Shown one piece after another: positions 36,293-44,446 of a stretch of DNA of 64,000 bases; within the stretch, counting starts at the first letter, position 1; each line of letters opens with the position of its first letter. Location: positions 310,001 to 374,000 of the forward strand of contig NZ_JADGMI010000001.1 of NCBI RefSeq assembly GCF_015234305.1, read 5' to 3'. The stretch comes from Superficieibacter sp. 1612_C1. GTDB lineage: Bacteria; Pseudomonadota; Gammaproteobacteria; Enterobacterales; Enterobacteriaceae. The notes under the pieces are model-generated. The model saw nothing but the letters and a program-made list of their open reading frames with translations, made no database searches and was not told the origin of the DNA. The translations under genes were made by a program, and so were the position numbers.

Positions 36293-36532
36293 CTAGTTCC
36301 GGAAAAGCAAACCTAACAGGTCCTGATAATGCTGTTTCTCTTCGCTGGATGACGACTGATCCATACGCGCCAGCAGGCGCAGACAAAGGGCTTTACGGTT
36401 CAGCGTTCTGCCTGATTTTAAAACCTCCACAACGATAGCGCCGAGCGTCTGTTGCTGAGAAGGCAGCGTTGCCTGACCGAGCAAGGCAGTAAGGTGGCTT
36501 GATATTGCATGGGATGGCATAATCTGTTGCAT
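36293..36532 (-). CDS. ycgZ: YcgZ-like small regulatory protein
   Basis: A 79-residue protein with a clear match to E. coli YcgZ: QQQTLGAIVVEVLKSGRTLNRKALCLRLLARM and EEKQHYQDLLGLLF align with the remembered QQETLGEIVTEILKDGRNLSRKSLC and EEEQKHYNALIGLLF. In E. coli the ycgZ-ymgA-ariR-ymgC operon is repressed by BluR and relieved by blue light through BluF; its products promote colanic acid and block curli. Neither BluR nor BluF is in this window. First gene of the leftward operon, with palindromes upstream (36583-36694). Confidence 0.82.
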   Translation of the reverse strand: MQQIMPSHAISSHLTALLGQATLPSQQQTLGAIVVEVLKSGRTLNRKALCLRLLARMDQSSSSEEKQHYQDLLGLLFRN

Positions 36533-36582
36533 ATTTAGCCTTGTTGTATGTTTAGTGTTGTCGATGGTGTTAAAGAAAGTTA

Positions 36583-36694
36583 TACAATAATTGTAATCTT
36601 GTACAGGTTTTTTCTTGTTAGAAGTTTTCTGTTGATGGATTAATTATAAAAATCATTTTAAAACAGTAAGTTGAAGGAATGTAAAGTTGTACAA
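36583..36694. promoter_or_regulatory. Palindromes upstream of the ycgZ-like operon
   Basis: The AT-rich 298-bp gap before ycgZ holds TACAAT-A-ATTGTA (36583-36595), TTGTACAG (36599-36606) and the perfect TTGTACAA (36687-36694). Repeated TTGTACA-like words suit a MerR-type regulator such as BluR or MlrA, but which protein binds is unknown. No other gene was seen in the gap. Confidence 0.35.
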
Positions 36695-36830
36695 TATTCA
36701 GAATGGCTAATGCAGAGTTGCCTTTATCAGGCTGTAGATATGCGAAAATGCTGCATGGTCAATGATGCGAGAAGGGGTGTTCACAGACAGACGTTGCCCG
36801 CGTTAATCGCTTATCGCGGGCAGAAACGTC

Positions 36831-37724
36831 TTACTTAGGCAGAATACCGTAACCTCTGAACCTGCCCGTTTGCTCTACAAAGGCGTTGTAATATTCATTC
36901 TCTTCAACCGTATTTTTCGCCGCAACCTTGACGTCAGCCGAGACCAGATCGCTGGTGGCCTGGAAGAACTCTTTTCTGACGTCCTCATGAATACCCGGAT
37001 CGGTAGAGTCGTTGATCTTCTTCAACAGCGAAACTATTTTCTCCGCCTGCTTTTGCGTGGCCGGATCTTTAAATTTCGGTTCAGGAATACGGTAGTCGAA
37101 GACCGTATTCACAGAATCGCTGGCGTCACCGTTATCAGAAGACGGGTCGAGCTTTTGATTATATTCTTTTTCGAAGTAGGTCAGCAGTTCTGTTTTATCA
37201 AAACATTTGTTATAGATGTTGCCTTCGGTATTTTTATCAAGCGTCGTAATGTTATCAGGGAAAGGTTCACCTAACTGATATTTACAGGCAAAGAAAGTGT
37301 GGTCAATAATAGTGGCATTGGCACTGAGAAGCGGCATTTTGAGATTATGGCCGTTGATGGTGACCGCGTATTCCGCGGGTCTGAAACGCTGTTCATGTCC
37401 TTTAACGGCGTAGACTTCAGACAACATATAGTACATCTGATGATCCGGGTTAATAATCCCGCCGGTATTATTATCAAACACCATGAACTGATTTTTTTCA
37501 CCCTTTGCGTTCACCATAGTGTGCATACCGGGTGACAGGCTCAGCTGTCCGGTTGCGCCGGGTTCCACTTTGTAATCCTTATCATCAACCTTAAAGGTCA
37601 TCGTGTTATTAGTGGGATTACTGTAATGAAATTCCCCTTTGGTGCTGGTGGGATCCAAACTATCACACGCGGCAATGGAGAGAATAATTGCGCCCGATAA
37701 CCCTGCTTTGACTGCCCATTTCAT
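36831..37724 (-). CDS. Predicted inner-membrane lipoprotein, unknown function
   Basis: A 297-residue lipoprotein. The signal peptide ends in lipobox LSIAAC with Asp at +2 (CDSLDP), the Lol-avoidance signal that keeps lipoproteins in the inner membrane. The mature protein starts with a beta-rich region (FHYSNPTNNTMTFKVDDKDYKV) and ends with a helical region (KQAEKIVSLLKKINDSTD). ATG 37724 is chosen over nearby in-frame starts because AAAGGA lies about eight bases upstream. I recognise no family. It sits between the ycgZ-like operon and a MATE exporter, both on the same strand. Confidence 0.7.
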   Translation of the reverse strand: MKWAVKAGLSGAIILSIAACDSLDPTSTKGEFHYSNPTNNTMTFKVDDKDYKVEPGATGQLSLSPGMHTMVNAKGEKNQFMVFDNNTGGIINPDHQMYYMLSEVYAVKGHEQRFRPAEYAVTINGHNLKMPLLSANATIIDHTFFACKYQLGEPFPDNITTLDKNTEGNIYNKCFDKTELLTYFEKEYNQKLDPSSDNGDASDSVNTVFDYRIPEPKFKDPATQKQAEKIVSLLKKINDSTDPGIHEDVRKEFFQATSDLVSADVKVAAKNTVEENEYYNAFVEQTGRFRGYGILPK

Positions 37725-37828
37725 CAATATCATCCTTTTTTGCGATGTCTTATTAGAACAACTTATCATAATCGCTGGTGAGCGAAATGCTATGTTTATT
37801 GCCGGGTAGCAATAAAAACATATTCTCA

Positions 37829-39169
37829 TCAAAACAGTGCTTTCGTTGTCCAGACGCGGCTGCGCCAGCGACGGTACATCAGCAGCGCACGTACCCCTTC
37901 ATCGATGATATAGGCCAGCCACACGCCGACCAGCCCGAGACCGCAGGAAATGCCCAGCAGATAAGAAAAGGGCAGGCTGACAATCCACATCACAATAATG
38001 CCGCAGATAAAGGGAAACCGGACGTCGCCGGTGGAGTTAAGGCTGCTAATCACAATGATATTGGTGGCGCGGCCCATTTCAAGCAGTATGGCGAGCAGGA
38101 AAAGTTGTTTGGTCATCGCAATGATGTCGTGATTTGGCGTAAACCATTGCATGATTGGCTGCGCGAAAAGATAAATGATGACGCTTATCAGAAAGGCAAT
38201 GACCAGGCCTATTTTCCAGCTTCGGATGCCCTGACGATAAGCGCGTTCAATTTCACCGGCTCCCGTCGCGCGTCCAATTATAATTTGCGATGCCTGGCCG
38301 ATGGCGATAGCGAACATCGCTACAAACTGACTGATGCTCGAGGCATACACTTTGGTGGTCAGCGCCTCCGTTCCCAGGTACGCAATAATCGCCGTGACCA
38401 CCAGTTGCGAACCAGCGTAGGAGAGGTTTTCGCCCGCAGAGGGCAGGCCATAACGTAATATTGAACCGAGCATCTTCTTCGAGCAGTGCTTCAGTTTTTG
38501 CCAGCGGAAGCGGTAGCCAATATATTTTTTTATCATCCAGACCGTGATCGCCATCCCCACAATATTGGCGAAGCTGGTGGCAATCCCGACACCGGTGACG
38601 CCCAAATTAAGATAGCTGAGCTGCCCGTAGAGAAATAAGTAGTTAAAAATGACGTTAATAATACCGACGGTGATGGGAACAATCATGGCCTGACGTACAT
38701 AGCCATGCGTTCGCAGGATCGGTAACAGAGAGGAGTAAATCGCGATAATAACCGAGCTGCCGCCGATAATTTTAATAAACGGTGAACCAACGGCCACCAG
38801 TTGTTCGCTCAGACCAAGCCAGCGCAGGAAGGTATCGCCCAACACAATAAAAATGCCGCTCATCGCGATACCAATAATAAATGCCACCACCAGCCCGTTG
38901 GTGATCACTTTTTTGACCAGATGTTTTTTCTTCGCGCCCAGTAACTGAGCAATGACAATTTGCACGCCAACGGTCAGAAAACCATAAAAGATAACGGAGA
39001 GCGTCAGGATCTGGCTGGCAACGCCGGTTGCCGCCACGGCTTCATCGGAATAATGCCCGAGCATAAAGACGCTGACGTAATTCATCAGCAGACGAAGCAG
39101 TTGTTCGATAAAAATCGGCCAGGCAAGCGTATATAAGCCGAGTGGTAATTTATTATCTGTCCCTGACAT
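37829..39169 (-). CDS. MATE-family multidrug exporter
   Basis: A 446-residue inner-membrane protein with about 12 helices in two repeats: LYTLAWPIFIEQLLRLLMNY at the N-terminus, and GLPSAGENLSYAGSQLVVTAI at the start of the second half. MATE proteins export cationic drugs or metabolites in exchange for sodium ions or protons. The ATG at 39169 lies behind AAGGAG; the preceding in-frame GTG at 39190 lies before that ribosome site. Substrate is unknown. Confidence 0.9.
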   Translation of the reverse strand: MSGTDNKLPLGLYTLAWPIFIEQLLRLLMNYVSVFMLGHYSDEAVAATGVASQILTLSVIFYGFLTVGVQIVIAQLLGAKKKHLVKKVITNGLVVAFIIGIAMSGIFIVLGDTFLRWLGLSEQLVAVGSPFIKIIGGSSVIIAIYSSLLPILRTHGYVRQAMIVPITVGIINVIFNYLFLYGQLSYLNLGVTGVGIATSFANIVGMAITVWMIKKYIGYRFRWQKLKHCSKKMLGSILRYGLPSAGENLSYAGSQLVVTAIIAYLGTEALTTKVYASSISQFVAMFAIAIGQASQIIIGRATGAGEIERAYRQGIRSWKIGLVIAFLISVIIYLFAQPIMQWFTPNHDIIAMTKQLFLLAILLEMGRATNIIVISSLNSTGDVRFPFICGIIVMWIVSLPFSYLLGISCGLGLVGVWLAYIIDEGVRALLMYRRWRSRVWTTKALF

Positions 39170-39230
39170 AACTATCAATCTCCTTATCACTTATTTATTA
39201 CAAAACGTGTCCCCGCTCTGGCATAAAAAA

Positions 39231-39263
39231 AGCGGACCGTCTTAGTCGACGATCCGCTTTTTA
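39231..39263. terminator. Bidirectional terminator after the sugar ABC operon
   Basis: AGCGGA (39231-39236) pairs with TCCGCT (39253-39258), with the inner stem extended by four pairs around loop TTAGTC. A run of T follows on the plus strand, and seven A residues precede it, which read as T on the minus strand. It closes the leftward ABC importer operon ahead of the MATE gene. Confidence 0.8.
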
Positions 39264-39443
39264 TCATTAAGATACGCAATGATTTTTTGCTGAAGAATAA
39301 TTATTGTGAATGTAATTGGCGTCCAGGTTGTCATCATTGCGTCCTGCTAAAAACCAGAAGCTAATGATAATAATCCCGTTGGTCATTATTCTCCATGATT
39401 TAATAACGAAGGCAGGTAGATAACTTTCCGCCTGCCGCGAGAG

Positions 39444-40532
39444 TTACTTGCCCTCAATCACCGCTTTTTGCGCCACCACCGCGGCTTTCTGCTGCATGCG
39501 GTTCTGCATCTGGTCGATAATCACCGCGACGATAATCACGATCCCTTTGATCACCATCTGCCAGAACTCACTGACGCCCATCATCACCAGACCATCGGCT
39601 AGGAAGCCGATAACGAACGCGCCGATCAGCGTGCCGAGAATGGTGCCGCGTCCGCCGGCCAGCGAGGTGCCGCCCAGTACCACGGCGGCGATGGCATTCA
39701 TCTCAAACGCGGTGCCGTTGGCCGGATGGCTGGCGAGCAGTTGCGCAGAGACGACGATCCCGGCGATGGCCGCACACAGGCCGGAGAGCATATACACCAG
39801 CACTTTAATCTGCTTAACCCGCACGCCGGACAGTTCCGCCGCGCGTTCGTTATCGCCGATAGCATACACATGACGACCAAAGGGCAGGCGACGGGCAATG
39901 TAGGCGATGATCAGCGCCAGCACGATCATCATCCAGATGGCCCACGGAATGCCGAGCAGCGAGCCTGCGCCAATCTCGTCGAAACCGGTGTTACCAAGCT
40001 GCGGATTGCCCGACAGGCCGGGGAAAGTCTGGCCGTCGGAGGTAAGCATCGCCGCCCCGCGCAGCACGTACATCGTGCCGAGAGTACAGATAAACGGTGC
40101 CACGTTGTAACGGGTGATGATCCAGCCGTTAACGCCGCCAATCAGCGCGCCTATCAACAATACAATCGGCACAATCACCCACACGCTCGGGAAAATGGCG
40201 ATGCCAAACATCGGCAGCACGATGCCTTTGGTGATAAGCCATCCGGCGATCATCCCGCACAGGCCAAGCGTGGCCCCAATCGACAGGTCGATCCCGGCGG
40301 TGATGATGACAAAGGTGATCCCCAGCGCCAGAAAGGCGTTGATGGCGATATGCTTAATCATAATCACCATACTGCCCGCCGAGAGGAAGCCCGGCACGGT
40401 GATGGTAAAAAAGCCGACGATCAGAAACAGCGCGATAAAGGTGCGCAGCTTCAGCAGCATAAGCAGGATATTTTCCCGCGACAGCGACGCCCCGGCGCGC
40501 GGCGCTAATGCGACAGACTGTGTTGTTTTCAT
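39444..40532 (-). CDS. Ribose-type sugar ABC permease
   Basis: A 362-residue RbsC-like permease with eight to ten helices and the family stretches ITAGIDLSIGATLGLCGM, GGVNGWIITRYNVAPFICTLGTMY and AAVVLGGTSLAGGRGTILGTLIGAF. ATG 40532 begins two bases after the ATPase stop (TAAG-ATG), giving a tightly coupled operon. Imports a monosaccharide along with the binding protein at 42680. Last gene of the operon. Confidence 0.93.
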   Translation of the reverse strand: MKTTQSVALAPRAGASLSRENILLMLLKLRTFIALFLIVGFFTITVPGFLSAGSMVIMIKHIAINAFLALGITFVIITAGIDLSIGATLGLCGMIAGWLITKGIVLPMFGIAIFPSVWVIVPIVLLIGALIGGVNGWIITRYNVAPFICTLGTMYVLRGAAMLTSDGQTFPGLSGNPQLGNTGFDEIGAGSLLGIPWAIWMMIVLALIIAYIARRLPFGRHVYAIGDNERAAELSGVRVKQIKVLVYMLSGLCAAIAGIVVSAQLLASHPANGTAFEMNAIAAVVLGGTSLAGGRGTILGTLIGAFVIGFLADGLVMMGVSEFWQMVIKGIVIIVAVIIDQMQNRMQQKAAVVAQKAVIEGK

Positions 40533-40533
40533 C

Positions 40534-42060
40534 TTAGAACCCCTGAGCACTTGCCGTTACCAGTGCCGACTCTTCGGCCCGATCGCGCACGATGTCGGCG
40601 GTCAGTTTGCCGCCGGACATCACCAGAATGCGGTCCGATACCGCCATAATTTCTTTCAGATCCGACGTCGAGAAGACCACCGCAATGCCCTGTTCAGAGA
40701 GCTGGACCATCATGCGGAACACGTCCGCCTTGGCCCCGACGTCAATACCGCGCGTCGGCTCGTCCAGAAACAGGATCTTCGGATTGGTCAGCAGCGAACG
40801 TCCGATCACCACTTTTTGCTGGTTGCCGCCGCTGAGCGCCTGGATCTCCACCTCCGGCGAGGAGACTTTAATCGACAGGCTGCCGATGGTGCTGGCGACG
40901 ACTTTTTCCTCATCCTTTTGCGCGATGGCAAAACCGCGCTGCAACCGTCGCCACAGACTGGCGATGGTGAGGTTGGTGGCGACGGAGGAGATGGGAAATA
41001 TCCCCGTCCGTTTGCGATCTTCCGGGACCAGGCTCATGCCCATTTTGATGCGATCGGCAGGCGTCAGCCGCTGCGGCACCGGTTTGCTGTCCAGCCACAG
41101 TTTGCCGAGATAGTTGCGTTGCGTTCCCAGCAGGCATTCAAATAGCTCGGTGCGTCCCGCGCCCATCAGCCCGTAAATGCCGACGATTTCCCCGGCGTGA
41201 ACGTTAAACGAAACGTCATTGACCACCGCATTGCCGCTGGCATTGACGCAGGTGATATGTTCCGCTTCCAGCACCGGTGCGCCAAAAGTGCGGCCCGGCG
41301 TCAGGAAGTTCGTCACCGGATCGCTGCCGAGCATTTCACGCACGATCCACGGCACGTCGATATCGCTTACCTTCGCTTCGGACTGGAACTTGCCGTCGCG
41401 CAGGATGGTTATCACGTCACCAATCGCCATCAGCTCTTCCAGGCGGTGCGAAATATAGATGATCGACACCCCCTGGCGGGTCAGTTCGCGGATCACCCGG
41501 AACAGGATCTCCACTTCGGTTTTACTCAGCGCCGAGGTGGGTTCGTCGAGGATCAGGATGTCCGCATCCTCGGCCAGCGCTTTGGCAATCTCAATCAGCT
41601 GCTGCTGGCCGACCTTCAGATTGCCCACCAGTTCGCGGGGAGAGATTGGCTGATCGAGACGCTTAAGCAGTCCGGCGGCGCGTTTTTCCTGCTCGGCTTC
41701 GTTAATCGGCGTAATGCCTTTCTGTAGCTCGCGGCCCAGAAAGATATTCTCCGCCACGGTGAGGTTCTCAAACAGGTTGAGTTCCTGATGCACCATACCG
41801 ATGCCGTGCGCTGCGGCAGCGCGGGTGTCAGGAAAATGCACCTGCTTGCCGTTGAGCCACATTTCACCGAGGCTCGGCTGCTGCACACCGGCGAGAATTT
41901 TCATCAGCGTGGATTTCCCCGCGCCGTTCTCGCCGATAATCACATTTACTTTGCCGCGCCAGACGTTGTAATCCACATTGTCCAGCGCGATGGTGCCGGG
42001 AAAGAGCATCGAAATACCGCGCGTGCGCAGGATAATGTCATCCACAGGGCTGTCGCTCAT
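40534..42060 (-). CDS. Ribose-type sugar ABC ATPase (tandem domains)
   Basis: A 508-residue RbsA-like fusion of two ATPase domains. The first has Walker A GENGAGKST, LKVGQQQLIEIAKAL and ILDEPTSAL. The second has the degenerate Walker A GLMGAGRTE typical of this family, LSGGNQQKVVIGRSL and FLDEPTRGIDVGAK. Such transporters energise import of pentoses, hexoses or related sugars. The start codon overlaps the stop of the DUF2291 lipoprotein gene (TAATG). Confidence 0.93.
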   Translation of the reverse strand: MSDSPVDDIILRTRGISMLFPGTIALDNVDYNVWRGKVNVIIGENGAGKSTLMKILAGVQQPSLGEMWLNGKQVHFPDTRAAAAHGIGMVHQELNLFENLTVAENIFLGRELQKGITPINEAEQEKRAAGLLKRLDQPISPRELVGNLKVGQQQLIEIAKALAEDADILILDEPTSALSKTEVEILFRVIRELTRQGVSIIYISHRLEELMAIGDVITILRDGKFQSEAKVSDIDVPWIVREMLGSDPVTNFLTPGRTFGAPVLEAEHITCVNASGNAVVNDVSFNVHAGEIVGIYGLMGAGRTELFECLLGTQRNYLGKLWLDSKPVPQRLTPADRIKMGMSLVPEDRKRTGIFPISSVATNLTIASLWRRLQRGFAIAQKDEEKVVASTIGSLSIKVSSPEVEIQALSGGNQQKVVIGRSLLTNPKILFLDEPTRGIDVGAKADVFRMMVQLSEQGIAVVFSTSDLKEIMAVSDRILVMSGGKLTADIVRDRAEESALVTASAQGF

Positions 42061-42668
42061 TATTGTGCCTCCTGTTTCAGCTCCAGCGCGGCCGCGTTTT
42101 CGGCTTTGCCACCGTTAAGGGTCACGGCCATCAGTACGGTGGCGGTTTTACCCGTCCAGCTGTCGTCGATCTTCGGCAGGCTTTTTACGGCTTCCCGGTT
42201 ATAGGCGCGCGACAGTTGGGCAAACTGTACCTGGTTAGTAAAATCTTCAAATTTAAATCCGGTTGCGTCGCGAATAGCGTTGCCGCGCATCACCGGGCCG
42301 GTCTGTACCTCCAGCGGCTGACCGTTAAATGTCATAATCAGTTTTTGTTCACGCTCGTTGCTAAGGTCAACGCGCTCCACTTTACTGGTGAGGCGGACGA
42401 AGACGCTTTCAGCTTCGGGTGATGGCGTTTTTAACTGCGTTGAGAGTGCGGTGGCGTCAAGCGCCTTTTTGTGTGCCGCATCAATCACGCGTTCCTGCCA
42501 GGTTTGTTGCGCGATCTGCTGTGGGGTCTGGTTGTCAAAGTTGGCTTTGGCGTTGGGATCGGCAGGCATAATCGGCTTGCCGTTCTCATCCAGATCCACC
42601 ACCGTGCAGGCCGTCAGCAACAGGGTGGCACAACCCAATAGCGCGACACCCCATTGTTTTAACGACAT
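42060..42668 (-). CDS. DUF2291-family lipoprotein
   Basis: A 202-residue predicted lipoprotein (lipobox LLTAC, Val at +2) fitting DUF2291: VDLDENGKPIMPADPNAKANF, VRGNAI-type region as MRGNAIRDATGFKFEDFTNQVQFA, and LSRAYNREAVKSLP. It is encoded between the sugar-binding protein and ATPase genes of a ribose-type importer, with overlap into the ATPase gene. The family is known from such operons but has no defined function; a periplasmic accessory to the importer is a fair inference. Confidence 0.8.
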   Translation of the reverse strand: MSLKQWGVALLGCATLLLTACTVVDLDENGKPIMPADPNAKANFDNQTPQQIAQQTWQERVIDAAHKKALDATALSTQLKTPSPEAESVFVRLTSKVERVDLSNEREQKLIMTFNGQPLEVQTGPVMRGNAIRDATGFKFEDFTNQVQFAQLSRAYNREAVKSLPKIDDSWTGKTATVLMAVTLNGGKAENAAALELKQEAQ

Positions 42669-42679
42669 AACGCCTCCGC

Positions 42680-43667
<988 letters not shown>

Positions 43668-43756
43668 AGTTAACGATAAAGCGCCCGACTCAAACTGTCT
43701 ACGGTTTACGCAGGTAATTTCTTAAAAGGAGAAAAGGATCACGATCCTGAGGGGGT

Positions 43757-44404
43757 TTATTGCGTCACGGTGACGATCTGTTGTGCAATTTTTGCCCAGC
43801 GAAGGGTAAGGATTTGGCCTGCCAGACGCGGTGAAAAATGCGCGGAGGGTTGCAGATGCAGGCTGTCCGGGCCAATGGCGATGACCCTGGCGCTGTGAAA
43901 ACCGGGATGGGGAGCGGCAATAGCGGACCAGGCTTTAAACAGGCTCTCTTTGGCAGAGAAGGCCACGGTTAACGCCAGCGGGAAGGGGAGAGGGGCGGCG
44001 CGCAGCAGCCTCTGTTCCTGGAGATCGACGATGCTGTCGGCAAGCTCATCGCTAAGCGCCGGAGTAAAAAGCGTCTCTAAATCCACGCCCACCGGCTGAC
44101 GAGAAACCACCGCCAGCGCCGTTGACTCGCTGTGGCTGATGCTGCCATAAACCCCGGCAGGCCACAGCGGCTGACGCTGTTCACCTATGCCCGGCACGCC
44201 TTTCTCATCATATTCACTCAGTGCATGGATAGCGGCGATGCGTCCGGCGAGATGCTCAGCTTTACGTTTGCGTCCGGCGCGAGCGAGTTGAGCGTAGTGG
44301 GGTAGCCAGAGGAGATCTTGCTCGCCAAAGGTCGCCAGTTCGAAATCAATCCGGTGCAGGCGATGGTGGGAGAGGGGGAGCGTGGTATGAACGGTTATCA
44401 TCAT
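43757..44404 (-). CDS. entD: Phosphopantetheinyl transferase EntD
   Basis: A 215-residue Sfp-type transferase. It moves phosphopantetheine from CoA to the carrier domains of EntB and EntF, a step needed for enterobactin synthesis. Visible are the EntD signature QDLLWLPHYAQL, RKRKAEHLAGRIAA, YGSISHSESTALAVV and the magnesium-binding VGVDLETLF and FSAKESLFKAW. It is membrane-associated in E. coli. It lies downstream of fepA on the same strand, as in E. coli, with a terminator between them. Confidence 0.95.
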   Translation of the reverse strand: MMITVHTTLPLSHHRLHRIDFELATFGEQDLLWLPHYAQLARAGRKRKAEHLAGRIAAIHALSEYDEKGVPGIGEQRQPLWPAGVYGSISHSESTALAVVSRQPVGVDLETLFTPALSDELADSIVDLQEQRLLRAAPLPFPLALTVAFSAKESLFKAWSAIAAPHPGFHSARVIAIGPDSLHLQPSAHFSPRLAGQILTLRWAKIAQQIVTVTQ

Positions 44405-44410
44405 CAGCGG

Positions 44411-44439
44411 GTGAAAACCCCTCTCCGTGCAGGAGAGGG
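44411..44439 (-). terminator. fepA terminator
   Basis: CCCCTCTCC (44417-44425) pairs perfectly with GGAGAGGGG (44431-44439) around a five-base loop. On the minus strand the stem is followed by TTTT, in the 42-bp gap between fepA and entD, so it should limit read-through into entD. Confidence 0.75.
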
Positions 44440-44446
44440 GAGGCTA

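Noticed and set aside
36831-39169. Lipoprotein and MATE genes as an RND-like or type VI secretion component
   Set aside because: No membrane-fusion, channel or secretion genes flank them, and the lipoprotein shows no TssJ-like or efflux-adaptor features that I recognise.
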